DNA from: Lotus japonicus
Taxonomy: Eukaryota; Streptophyta; Magnoliopsida; Fabales; Fabaceae
DNA: 64,000 bases
Direction: 5' to 3'
NCBI RefSeq assembly: GCF_012489685.1
Contig: NC_080042.1
Span: forward strand, 61,551,633 to 61,615,632
Positions 1-12,500 of this stretch are shown in pieces. The notes beneath the pieces were generated by a model that made no database searches, was not told the origin of the DNA, and worked only from the letters and a program-made list of their open reading frames with translations. The position numbers and the translations under genes are program-made. Position 1 is the first letter of the stretch. Every line of letters begins with the position of its first letter.

Positions 1-588
1 CTTTCTAATTCTCACCCTTTCTTCTCATGGATCTGCCACCACCATCTTCCCCAGTTTCCTTCACCTTCTCTGAGTTCCTCAGCTTCAGAGGCACCGATAC
101 CCGCAGTAGTTCAGTAGTTACCCACTTGGACACATGCCGCCAAAATACGACCAGATTCGTGGTTGGTATACGATTTGGAGCTAGGTAAAGTTTATTCATT
201 GTTGCATCCAATTGACTGTGGCTGTTAATATTTTGGGTGAGCATCGAAAAATATGATTGATTAGGAGAGGGTAGTCAAAATCGGATCCAACTATATGATA
301 ATAGTTTTCTGTTGAATATTTGGTAATTTAGCCACCAATGTATTAATTTTTGGTGTAGAAGATAGTTTATATTGACAAGAGCCACCAGGTCCATGATTTT
401 GCTTTTTTAGCTTTTATATTTTGTTTGTGCAATTTTACATTTATCTTAGTATTTAAGGTTAAAACATTGATATATTGTTTATTTTGATGTGATGATGTTC
501 ACACAAACTCATTTGATTTGGCAGGATTGAATATGGCCTAAGGTTCTTTTGATTCTTGATGAGGTTGACAACTGGTGTGCTGCAAGCT

Positions 589-666
589 ATGGTTGGAGGA
601 TCCGATTGGTTTGGTTCAGGTAGAGTTATGGTTGGAGGATCCGATTGGTTTGGTTCAGGTAGCAGA
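589..666 (+). repeat. 39-bp in-frame tandem duplication in the TNL relic
   Basis: Two adjacent 39-bp copies (589-627 and 628-666) differ only in the last few bases. The unit is 13 codons long and covers the GSDWFGSGSR-like RNBS-B motif, so the duplication did not itself shift the frame. It lies inside the NB-ARC remnant of the pseudogene. Confidence 0.85.
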
Positions 667-2603
667 ATTAGTGGTTCGACCGAATGTGAGTCAATGCACC
701 TTAAATAAGGAAGAAACGATTTTGAATGCGGCAACTTGTGCTTGTGCTCTTCCATTGGTTTTGGAAGTAATAGATTTCAACTTGTCTAGAAAAAGTGGGA
801 AAAAATATGAGTAAGCTTTGATGCTTTGGAGGAAGAGGAGCTAAATGTTTTCTTGACGTAGCTTGTTTCTTCTAAGGATATGAATTGGCAGAGGTTGAGG
901 ATATACTTCATGCTCATTATAGTGACAACATGTAGAGGCTTGTCGGATGAATAATTTGTCAAAGATTAGTTGTGATGGTAACATGACATTACATGATAGG
1001 AACAATGGTAAAGATATTGTCTGGAATCACCGAAAGAGTTTGGGAAACACATGAATTCAGGGATTTCGAGTTCTAGAAGACAATATGTTAGTAAGACTGA
1101 TATGAATGGTCCGGTTTTCATCTTCAACCTTGCTCAAGTTACACTTGTTTTTTACCCTTTAATAATATGTAATTTCTCTAAATATGCGCATTTAAGTCTT
1201 ACATGTTTTTTTGTTTTTGTTTTTATGTTATCAGCGAACTGGTGAAATATCCTTCAAAATATATCATCTCATTTTAATACAAAGAAAATTGCCATATGAA
1301 AGTTACCTGATAATTGCTGAGTCATTTCAAGTAGCTGGCTTATTGAAGAAGGCAAGTGTAATATTTCCATTTCTATTTTCCCCAATCTTATATATTTATA
1401 AATTCTCTTCAAGATGATTCATATGGTTTATTTGTTTCATTTCATTATTTCTATGTTTTTTGGTTGAAGTTTCTGAATTTAGAAAGTTTGAATCTTGTCT
1501 AGTGTTAGTGGTTAACGGAGATACCTGATGTATCTGGTTTGTCAAATTTAGAAGAATTCTCATTTCAGTATTATTGGAGCTTAACTAGAATTCATAATTC
1601 AGTTGGTTTCCTAGATAAATTTAAAATTGAGTGCTTCTAATGTGGCATGCTTTTCCACCCATCAAGCTGACCTCTCTTGAATGAATCGAACTTCCATGTT
1701 GTGATAGTCTTTGTTTTTCAGAAATATTAGGAAAGTTGGAAAATATGACAGAGCATGGGTTGTAGGGAAACTTTACTTGGCTTCGAAAATTATGACTGGA
1801 GCTATGTGGAATGCTTATTTTTCCAAGTAGCATTTTTCACAATGGCATAACTGGTTAAGATTACCGCTTTGCAGTGCGGTGGTTGTCTTTCCAAAACAGA
1901 GCATGGGTGAAGAAAATGAGTTTGGTTGTGTAGAAGCTCTTTATCTCTCTGACTGCAACGTGTCAGATGAATTTTTTTGAATAGGTCTCGCGTTGTTTGG
2001 TAATAAGAAACATTTAAACTTGTCACAGCTGTTCCTGGGAGGATCCGAGAATTTTAAAACTTGTGAGTGTCTAGTTCAAGAAATTTACAAATCCTTTACT
2101 TCCTTGAGTGTAAGGATGTCACCGAGTCAGGTTTTGTGGAGCTTTTAATGTTGCTAAGCGTCGGACTTATTTATCATTTACAGGAACTCCATGATGCTGG
2201 AAACACCAAATTTTATTTCCATAAGATTCCAGAGTGGTTCCCTGCTGTAGCTCCCTGCTTTGTTAGTAATCCAATGGATAAGAACTCTTTACCAGGGGAT
2301 TCCTCTTTCGAAGATTACTATTTCAAAGATTCCATTACAGTCACTTTGATTATGAATGGCTATTAATGTTTTACTTAACATTCTTGGATGCCAGCGTATC
2401 ATACAATGCTTTTTGATGCAAACTGTAAGAACTGAAGATGATCTAGATGAAGGACTTCTAGAAATTAAACGGAACCATGCAAAGGTTGTTTGAGGTTTTG
2501 AACAATCTCCCAATCCTTGTAAGAAGGGAAGTCCCCAACTCCCCATGTATTCAAAGTAAAATGCATCTTGAAGGACATGATTCACCGATCCTTATAGCAA
2601 GAG

Positions 2604-2705
2604 AAAAGTAGATGATGATCTCAATGGTTCGAAATCACAATCATCCACCACTGAAAAAGTAGATGATGATCTCATTGGTTCAAAATCACAACCATCCACC
2701 ACTGA
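2604..2705 (+). repeat. 51-bp tandem duplication near the TNL 3' end
   Basis: Two 51-bp copies (2604-2654, 2655-2705) differ at a few positions. Read in frame they give a repeated 17-residue acidic and Ser/Thr-rich block beginning EKVDDDL. It precedes the hydrophobic tail of the TNL remnant. Confidence 0.85.
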
Positions 2706-2904
2706 AAAAAATAGATTCGTGGATATAGAAGTTTCGAAGACAATTTATGCAGCAGCAACAACGTATGGCATTGTTGTCACTGCAACAACATGGCTTATTG
2801 CCACAGCAAGTCAGCAACAGCGTATGAATTTATTGTCAGTCATATGGAACTTGGCATGTAATTTAACAAGAGAAAAGGAATACCACACGGTCAAAGGTGC
2901 ATGA

Positions 2905-3500
2905 TTATTTTCTTCTTTTAAAAATTACACGGTACTACTCTTCTAATTCAATTTGTTGTTTAAGTAGTCGCAAAGAATTTGCTTATGTTAGAAGAACTGA
3001 ATGACAATAGTTTGTGAATTAGAATAAAATACTATTGTAAGTTCTGATTTATGTTAAATCAGCATATTCAATAATAGTCTGTGAAGTTGTTTCTAGAAAG
3101 GCAAACTTTGGTATTAATAGTGTCACTCAATTACCAAAGACTGAAAGAAACTGGAGTATTTTTTAGTTACTGATCTGAAGTTCAAGCCACTCCTGATTTT
3201 ACTTCTTGCTGTGTCAAGATATGTAGGATTTAGAATCGTGATGACTACGCAATTATCTCCTACACCTGGCATCAGGCTTGCTATCCTGGATTCCAATTAC
3301 GTTTTTGGGACTTTTTTGTGTTGGAAATTTAAACTCAAGTTTTTAATCATGTGTTGGCATGTATGTATATTGGCTAAATTTTAGTATGGGGACTGAGTTC
3401 ATTATGAGTGTTGTAAGGATTATCATGTGTATCTACAATCTATAAATAGTATTGTGCTAGTCATGTGAACTGGAGAAAAAAGTGTACCATCTCTGATCTC
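2905..3500. other. Intergenic, no gene seen
   Basis: AT-rich sequence between the TNL relic and the AKR cluster. I see only short broken reading frames, possibly the last traces of the TNL 3' end, and no recognisable RNA gene. Confidence 0.5.
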
Positions 3501-3730
3501 ATGTACTTTATTTATTTTGGTGGAATAGATGATCCTAATTATGTCTAGGAAAAGTTGCTTATGGTTCAATAACATAGGCATAATAACCTAATCTTCTCCC
3601 ATTAAACTCAAGCAACCTGGAGATGCAAAGATACAAATAGATGCATATACTTGGGTACTTTATGTACTTTATTTATTTTGGTGGAATAGATGATCCTAAT
3701 TATGTCTAGGAAAAGTTGCTTATGGTTCAA
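3501..3730. repeat. Direct repeat pair downstream of AKR gene A
   Basis: A 69-bp segment at 3501-3569 recurs at 3662-3730 almost unchanged. The second copy ends 28 bases before the stop codon of gene A, so both copies probably lie in or near its 3' untranslated region. Confidence 0.8.
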
Positions 3731-3758
3731 GAACAATTTGCTGCTACTAGGAAAGATT

Positions 3759-5395
3759 TCAGGGGTCATTATCCCAGAGTTCTTCAAATGACTTGTAAGG
3801 TCCATTTTTGGATATGAACATATCTCCAGAATACATCCTATGCTGTGGAATCTGGCTGAATTTCTGTGATTCCTCCGGGGTCAGCTCCCAATCAAATAGT
3901 TCAAGGTTTAGTTTCATCCTCTCCTTGTTGAAGCTTTTTACGATAGTGGTTGCCCCTTGTTCATATATCCATCTCAGTGCTATCTGCATGACAAGGGCAT
4001 TGCTCAAGATGAATGTACATTTGTTAATCAATCCTCTGGTTGTCAAAATAATGAGATTATGTCCACATAAAAAATGTGGGACATATAAAACTGTTATCTT
4101 CATTTTTTAGATGGACATAATCTCCTTACTATTTTCTAAAATGAACTTCTCATATCTAGAAAAGTTAGAGCACCTGAGCCACATTCTTGTGTTTTGCACA
4201 AGCAATTTCCTTAAGGATTGGGTTCTCCATCACTGCATTTGAACCGTACACAGAATTGTAGGCTCCCAGGGGTGACCATGCACTTACATGGATTCCTTTC
4301 TGCTTGCAGAACTCTCTTAGTTTCCACTGCTGCCATGTTGGGCTCATTTCCACCTACAACCAAAGGAATCACCAAAAAAGGTGATAACCCGTGTCAAATT
4401 CAATCTGATATTTTAAAATTTTCATACCTGATTGACAGCAGGAGGGATGGTGGCATTTTCTAAGAGCTGGTTTAGCTTTTTGATGCCAAAGTTGCTGACA
4501 CCAATGGATTTGGCTAACCCCAATCTGGAGCACTCTTCCATAGCTTCCCATGTTCCTTTCATGTCAAAGGGAATCACATCATCCTCTGTTACATTAATCC
4601 CTTGAGTTTCAGGCCTCAACCTCACTGGCCAATGAATCAAATAGAGATCTACATACTCCAGCCCCAGCTTCCTAAACAATTTCAAGGATACTTAGTGCAT
4701 GTCAATCAATTCTGGGGTAGAAGCTTTTGAAAGTAACTTCTTAGTTTCAAAATTGATTATGAGAAAAGAGAAGCTGATCCCAACATGCTATTAGAATATA
4801 ACCAATCAGAGGGATACAAAGGAGAAACAGATGAATTTGGATTCTCTTCCGTCAGAGATTTCCTAAATTCTCGTAGTCATGCAATCCGAGCCGTTTCATT
4901 AAAGATTAATCGGCACATTTTTTAAATTTATATCTACCATCCAATCATAAAGTATAAAATGTACGAACCTACCGATCTTAATCAAACCGTTCGGATCCCT
5001 CCAATGTGTGAATGTAGGATATCTTTGACTGCATGGAAATCGAATTCGAAACAAAGTGGGGTTGAGGATTGTACTTACTTCAGTGTGGTCTTGAGAGCTG
5101 GAAGAACAAGATCATGATGTGCATCTGTGCCCCATAGTTTAGAAGTGATGAATACTTCATCGCGGCTCTTGATGAGGCCGAGCTCTAAAGCTTTTGCGAC
5201 AGCTTTGCCTAGAGGCTCCTCACTTCCATACAGAGCTGCAGTGTCAAAGTGTCTGTATCCTACTTCAAAGGCATCAATCAAGACAGAGGTGAGAGCTTCA
5301 TGTGGTGGGAGAGGCATTGCTGCAGTTCCCATGCCAACCAGTGGCATCTTTTGCCCTGAGTTTAGCAACACCTTTGGGATTTTCTTCGCTTCCAT
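3759..5395 (-). CDS. Aldo-keto reductase gene A (AKR4-type, 4 exons)
   Basis: NADPH-dependent aldo-keto reductase, a cytosolic carbonyl-reducing TIM barrel. Exons (minus strand): 5395-5079, 4671-4428, 4353-4174, 3983-3759, all with GT-AG borders. The sum is 966 nt, giving 321 residues. The catalytic tetrad is visible: Asp51 and Tyr56 in [12 protein letters not shown], Lys86 in FITSKLW, His119 in LIHWPV. The cofactor loop KSFNKERMK starts at residue 263. The [12 protein letters not shown] block spans the exon 1/2 junction. Plant relatives of this type are annotated as chalcone reductase, codeinone reductase-like or methylecgonone reductase-like. The sequence resembles the last group more than true chalcone reductase, and its substrate cannot be read from sequence. 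It is the distal member of a four-gene tandem cluster. The start is the first ATG and matches the N-termini of the other copies. Confidence 0.93.
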
Positions 5396-5417
5396 AGTCT
5401 CTAATGGAAGAGAAGAG

Positions 5418-5608
5418 TTTGTGTAGATTGTGTTGTGATTACAATATATAGAAGAGAAGAGTTTCTAATGCAGTTACCACGATAAGAAGCGTTTCTAATG
5501 CAGTTACCAAGATAAGAAGAGCTTCATCGCGGTTTGGTTTGGTTTGTGTAGAATGTGTTGTGATTACAATATATAGAAGAGAAGAGTTTCAATGAAGTTA
5601 CCAAGATA
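5418..5608 (-). promoter_or_regulatory. Duplicated TATA-containing promoter segment of gene A
   Basis: Upstream of the gene A ATG, a segment of about 70 bp (5418-5493) recurs at 5541-5608. Each copy carries TGTTGTGATTACAATATATA on the plus strand, which reads as a TATATATTG box on the gene strand, and a GCAGTTACCA-like block that is itself repeated. The proximal TATA is about 50 bp before the ATG and the distal one about 175 bp. That two start sites exist is an inference. Confidence 0.55.
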
Positions 5609-6535
5609 AGAGATGGATGGTGGCTATGCCTCGGAAAGAAGTTGAGAAGCATCAAGTTTGAATGAATAGACCATTCTACAAGGATTATTTGTCATTTTTC
5701 AATGTTCATTGTTGGGGATTACGCCCTTTTTTTTCAGGTCAACACTTGATTGGTACTTCAAACTTTTTATGTTTTCTATATAACTGATACACTGAAAGAT
5801 TAGTTGTCAAGTGACTTGAAGCGAAATACTTTTTCAATGTTCATTGTTGGGGAGTACTACCTGCTGAATGTATCTGTTACTTCTCCTGCTATTAAATTTC
5901 TAACTGTCAAACATGAAGGAATTGATACTGACATATGCAAAGTGGGTTAAGAGATAGAGTTAATTACCAATTTAGCCTTTACCATTTGTTAAAGATAGAT
6001 AGAAATATGTATCTTCATATTTATGTGTGATAATTGTTGTTCACTTGTAGTTTATGCAGTTTTAAATCTAATTATGTGTATCAGGTCATTTTTAATATGC
6101 CAAATTCATTATCAAATGATAGTATGTCCGGATTCCCTCTTAAAATCAATTTCAACACCAAGAAGCTACTTCTAAAAACTTCTGCTTAGAATTGATATGA
6201 CTTCAGAATCAATGGTAGAGGTTTCTAGACATGCACTAGTTACTTCTTTAACAATTACTAGTATGATGTAAAGAAAAAGCACATAAAAGTTTTTTTAATT
6301 CAAGAACTTGTATACACTATTAAATACTACATGATATGAATTCAAAATAATAATTTCAGCAACTAAGTTGAGAGTTTATTAGTCTTTATCCTCCTTTGCA
6401 TGATAAGCTCAGGCTTACAGGGGAATTGGATACTTCACACATTTGATTAGGATGTTGAAAATGTTTTTGTGTAGTGTAAAAATGAAACAAGATTCAGCCT
6501 TGTGTTGCATTTGATTATTTAAACGAGATTTCTGC
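5609..6535. other. Intergenic between AKR genes A and B
   Basis: AT-rich and without a gene. A short motif (TTTTTCAATGTTCATTGTTG) occurs near 5694 and again near 5829, with similar flanks. The rest likely holds the 5' flank of A and the 3' flank of B. Confidence 0.5.
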
Positions 6536-9500
6536 TCAGGGGTCGCCATCCCAAAGCTCTTCCAAGGACTTGTAAGGTCCATTTTCAGATACATACATTT
6601 CAGCTCTGTACACCCTGCGTTGTGGAATCTGGCTGATTTTATCGGATTCCTCCTGGCTCAGTTCCCAATCAAATATTTCAATGTTTTGTTTCATCCTCTC
6701 CTTGTTGAAGCTTTTCACAATGGCACTTGCCCCTTGCTCGTATATCCATCTTAGTGCTATCTGCATAATCTCTATCTTAATATACTTCTGATGTTAGAAC
6801 AACTAATATTCAGTGTCAATCTTTTGATGCAACAATTTCTGGGCAAATAATCTAATGTAATACATGGTACAAATAATTTCATGTGCATTAAGATTCTATT
6901 GAAAGGACCTGCTTTGTTCTTTGTTCCTTGGAGTTGGATATTTCTTGTGATACTTACCTATACCACCCAATTATGTTACTGGAAATTAATTTCAGGAAAT
7001 GATCCATAAATGCAATTCTGATAATTTTTGTTAATGTGAGAATTCTCACAACACCCCCGTATGCCTAGGGTAGAACATTTAGAGTGTAGAATTTGCAGGA
7101 ATGAATATGTGCGACCAATATATGGAAAATCTTCAATAAAATATACTCTCATACTATCTCAAAATTATTGGGGTGAAGATTGCTCAACTACTTATTTAGT
7201 TATATCTCAATGTGAGACTTCTTAGCAACAATTATTTCCAAAAATTAATTTCGAGTATAGATGGGTTTTGTGCGGTAAAATATTGGGTGATGCTAAAAGA
7301 AACCACGTGGAATTCTCACATGACATTTCTCAAGCTGAAATTTTGTGTAAAATTAATGTTTCACTTGATATTATCATGTGATACGAGAGAATTTTAATCC
7401 TCTTTGGAACTGTGAGTTGCAAGCATAGTGTTTTTATTTTGGTACACAAAATACAAGGGCAGATTGGTCGGTAGTTGAACAATGTGAACTATATTCTACG
7501 GCTGTTTTACCCTCAACCTAGATCAATGGGATAATCAATACTATTGGCAATTGCAAAGAACTCAAGTTTATTGACATCTTTTTTGCCAAAAGTTCATAGT
7601 TGTCATTGAAAATAGTTTCAGCTGTAATCATAAACAGCACCTGGGCTACACTCTTCTTTCTAGCCTCAGCAATTTCCTGAAGAATTGGATTCTCCATCAC
7701 TGCAGATGAACCCCAAAATACTTTGTATGCTCCTAGTGGTGACCATGCACTCACATGGATTCCTTTCTGCTTGCAAAATTCTCTTAGTTTCCCCTGTTGC
7801 CATGATGGGTTCATTTCCACCTAAAGCCAAAAGCATAACCTATGAGTGTATTTCATCACACCACTATGACAGAATGAATAAACTTTTGCTAAATTTTTCT
7901 ACCTGATTAACTGCAGGAGATATAGTGGCATTTTCTAAGAGTTGTGTGAGCTTTTTTATGCCAAAGTTGCTAACACCAATAGACTTTGCTAAACCCAATC
8001 TATAACATTGCTCCATTGCTTCCCATGTTCCTTTTATATCAAAGGGAACCACATCCTCCCCTGTAAAGTTGAAGCCTTCAACATCTTGTTTCAACCTCAC
8101 TGGCCAATGAATCAAATAGAGATCCACATACTCCAACCCCAGCTTTCTAAACAATTCCAGCCCAAAAAATTAAATAAGAAAATAGAGAAGAGGCATAAAC
8201 TTATAATAGCATGTCCGAATCAGCTTCTCTTTCATCAGAATCAATTCTGGATCCAGAATTGCTTCCGGCTTCATAATTAATTATAGAAGAGTTTCCAAAT
8301 ATACACTTAGAAGGTAAAAAGGGAGAGAATTATGCTCACTGGAGTGGGGATTTGGGTTTGGCACCCCACCCTTTAGGCTACGCGCCCCAGCATTTTTTTT
8401 TTATTCCAAAACTACCCATCGGTAAATGATTTGCCGATGTCAAAATAACAATCGGTAAATGATTTACCGTTATTGTTCCTCAGTATGAACACCTTTATCC
8501 CATTACTCAGAACACGAAGAACAATATCGGTCAATCATTAACCGATTCTTATATTGATATCGGTATATCATTTACCGATTGGTAATCTGGCAGTTTGATC
8601 ACCTTTTCACCATTACTCCTCCCTCCACCAACCCCTCCACCATTACTCCTCCCTCCAACAACCCCCCACCAGCCCCCCATGACTCGCCCAAACTACCTTA
8701 TTCTACCATTACTCCACTCCTCCCTCACATTTCACCTTCCCACCACCACCACCATCTCCACATTTCCACCACCACCACCACCACCAAGGGAAAGCTTTTA
8801 ACTTCTGGTAAGTGGTGTTAGCTTTGGTACTTTATTTATAGTTAGTTTAAGTAGTTAGTTGTTAGTTTAAGTAGTTAGTTTAGTTAGTTAAGTTGGTAAT
8901 TTAGGCTGCTGAATCGTGAATCGAATCGGTAAATGAATTGCCGTTAATGTATCGGATTATGATTTACCGTTATTATACCGGAATTTGATTTACCGTTTTT
9001 GTTCCAGGGATGACAGAGTCCTTTTTCTTTGGTGAATCACAATTGATACATGCTGCTGGATTGGAAAATGATAATCCAAAGGAGCAACCATCACTAGCTG
9101 AACCTCCGATTATATCTATAGATGTCTCTCATTTGTATCATACTGATCAGGTACTCATTGCACAAATTTTTGCATGCTTTGTTTATGCCTTGTTTTATGC
9201 CTTATGCCTTGTTTATCCTGAAACAGCGTTTCCCTTTGAAAGATGATCTTATGAAATGGGTTCGCGACATTTCTATGGCAAATAATTTTGTTTTGGTGAC
9301 AACAAAGTCTGATAGTGGTGCGAAGGGAAGAAAAGAATATGTCATTCTGGGGTGTGAGAAGCATGGTGCGTATATTCCCTACAGAGAACCGGATCTTGTT
9401 GAAGGAACATCAACACAAAAGACAGGTTGTCCTTTTAGGCTAAAAGGACGACGTACGAAAGATGATAAAGGTTGGTGGTTGAAGGTGATGGACGGTAGAC

Positions 9501-12500
9501 ACATCCATCTCGCAGCTGAGTCACTAGTTGGCCACAATTACGCTGGTAGACTGAATAGTGAGGCGAAGGAGGACGTGATAAATCAGGCTAAGACTTGGGT
9601 TCCACCTAGAAAGATGTTGGCGTCCTTGAAGGAAAAAGATCCTTCAAACTTGACTACCATCCAACAAATTTATGGTGTTTGCAAGCGGTTCAGACAATCC
9701 GTTCGTGGGTCACTGACAGAGATACAATACTTGCTGAAGAAGTTGGACGGTGAGAAGTATGTTCACTTCGAACGAAATGAACCCGGATCGGAAGTGATTA
9801 GAGATATATTTTGGGCTCATCCGAATGCCGTCAAACTTTTCAACACATTCCCATATGTAGTGATCATGGATTGCACATACAAGACCAGCAAATACAAACT
9901 ACCCTTGCTCGAGATTGTTGGCCTGACCTCCACGGATAAAACATACTCAATAGCATTCTGTTACATTGGCAGTGAGACCACAGAGGACTACATTTGGGCA
10001 TTGGAGTGTATGAAGTCTCTGATTTCCGACCAATCCAGGTTGCCTAGAGTGATTGTGACGGATAGAGATCTTGCTTTATTGAGTGCTGCTTCACAAAGCC
10101 TTCCCACCACCACCCATTTACTATGCTTGTGGCACATCAACAAGTGTGTTTTGGCAAAGTGCAAAGAGTATGTTGGCACGGATGATTTTGCTCAAGAGGT
10201 TATGGACAAGTGGGCCGAATTGGTAGATGCTCCAACAGTTCCAGAATTTGAAGCTCATTGGATTGAATTGTTTAACATGTGCAAGCATAAACACAAGTTG
10301 AAATTTTCCACTTATTGTTCTACTACATGGTTGGTCCACAAGCAGAAATTTGCCAAGGCATGGACAAATCATGTGATGCATTTTGGAACAACAACAAGTA
10401 ACAGGTACAAAAATTATGTTATGACTTGTTATATGTATTTCATTTCATAGATTATTACAATATTAATTCTTACATGTGCGTTGTTGGTTTGCAGGGCTGA
10501 AGGTGCACATGCCAGCTTGAAGTTGATGTTGCGGAACAGTAAGGGTGACCTGGCCACATCATGGAATGCGTCGCATAGTTTGACCACCAATCGCCACACT
10601 GAGATAGTAGCATCGTTTGAGCGCAGTATGAATAAAATTGATCACCTTTTCAAGACCCCTTTCTACACAAATATTAGGGGATTTGTGTCAATCAAATGCC
10701 TGAAACTCATTGATGCTGAACTGACAAGAATGCGAGCCTGCGGCGGCAGATGCGATTGCTTATTGAGAGAGACTCATGGACTACCTTGCGGTTGTCAACT
10801 TGCAGGTTACCGGTCAACCACTCTCCTCTCAACTACTTCCAATTATTTATATTTGTGATTCAATGTAACATGTCTGTGAACTTGCAGATTATGAGAGGAT
10901 TCCGTACGAGGCCATTCATCCATTCTGGAAGAGCCTAAGTTGGGAGCATGTACCTGTTGCAGATACTGGCAGCTCAGATATTTGCGGACTAAACCATGGA
11001 GAGATGCACCCAGAAGTTGAGGCACTGACACGTTATTTCCATTCTTTGGATACTGGAGGGCAGAGTATGGTAAGGAGGAAGCTTCAAGCGATATATTGTC
11101 CTGAAAGGAGTACACTATGTACTCCTGAGCTTCGGATAAAGTCCAACCGCACTCCTAAGTTGAAAGAGAGCAAACAACCCAAGGGTCGAGCAATAGGATC
11201 CTTGACTCGTGATCCTTCAGCGTTTGAACTTACAGACAAGAAGATTAAAGAGGAAAAGAAGTCTTCACAACCAGCAAAGAGGAAGAAGCGTGTGAAGAAG
11301 TCTGATACAAGCCATTTCATGTGTAACTTTCCAGCCTTTCTCCATCCATATATTGGCACAATTACAGATGTTGAGGATGATGGTAACTGTGGCTATAGAT
11401 CCATTGCTGCATTAATGGGGCATTCCGCCGGTCAGGACGGTTGGCCTTGGGTTAGGGCTACATTGATACAAGAACTTGAGACCAATGTGGTAATGTATAA
11501 TAGGATGTGGGGCACAGATGTTGTTTATGGCTTACATAATCGTCTCACTCTTCCTATTGGTGACCCGGCCACCCCTGACAAATGGTTTCAACTGCCAGAG
11601 ATGGGATACCTTGTTGCCACAAAGTACCAATTGGTTCTCGTATCCTTATCCTCTATGGGTTGTAACACATACTTTCCACTGATAGGAGCCGGCCCACGAG
11701 ATGAGCATTCTGTTATAGCTATTGGACATGTGATAAATCACTGGGTACAGGTATATTTTGACCAAATACACTAATATTTTAGTTGCCTACTAGCTTGTCG
11801 ATTAATTTTTGTATGTGGAAGTTATCTAATTTTATGGTTATTCTCTAAAATGCAGCTCCAATTAACTCATGGACATCCTATGCCGACTATTGCTCCCCAG
11901 TGGGAATGGCACAGTGATCTTGCCTCCAAATACTGGCGCAACCTATATGGTCCACGTTTAGGCATGTATGATGCACAATTCCAAGCTTGGCTTGGTGCTT
12001 TTAGTGGTCATGCGGACTATGTGGACATCACCACAGATTGAATGTTCTTGTATTGTGTAATATTAATTTGTAAACTCTCTGTAATTTGGTAGAATGTGGC
12101 CCTTATCACAGGTTGTTGTTAATGATGAAAATCTAGACATCATCGTAGATTGGCAGGTTCATGCGTGTACTTTTGGTAATGTTAATTTGATGCACTTTTG
12201 GTAATGTTAATTTGATGCACTTTTGGTAATGTTAATTTGATGTACTTTTGGTAATGTTAATTTGATGTACTCTTGTCATTTTCATTTTCATTACCCTCCA
12301 CCACCAACCCTGACATTACTCTCAACCACCAGCCCCAACCACTCTTCTACCATCCACCAGTACACCTTAAATGTTTTGACCGCACGCCTGAGCTATAAAT
12401 ATCTGTTGTGTCTTGCCTCTTCTTCTTACTCTTCATTCCTCATCTTCCTGTCTATTGTGTCTTGCCTCTTCTTATTACTCCTCTTTCTACACGATGGAAC

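Larger units (their letters stand above)
27..2904 (+). pseudogene. Decayed TIR-NBS-LRR (TNL) resistance gene
   Basis: Scattered pieces of a TNL immune receptor lie in the right order but in several frames. An ATG at 27 opens a TIR-domain start with the block FLSFRGTDTR, cut off after about 50 codons. Near 545-670 is a kinase-2-like block (LLILDEVD) followed by a GSDWFGSGSR-like RNBS-B block. A GLPLAL-like block (CALPLVLEVI) follows at 745-775. An ARC2-like stretch (NVFLDVACFF) at 843-880 runs into a TAA where a Lys is expected. An MHD-like LHDRN block is near 990. Leucine-rich remnants follow, and 2719-2904 encodes a hydrophobic segment that could be a C-terminal tail. Intact TNLs are about 1,000 residues or more; here the P-loop region is missing and stops are frequent, so no product is expected. 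The order of motifs makes the family call fairly secure. Exact exon limits cannot be drawn. Confidence 0.75.

Noticed and set aside
10405..10450. Transposase reading frame continuing to a stop at 10450
   Set aside because: It crosses a good donor (ACAG/GTACAA). Splicing to 10495 restores the conserved [12 protein letters not shown] stretch.
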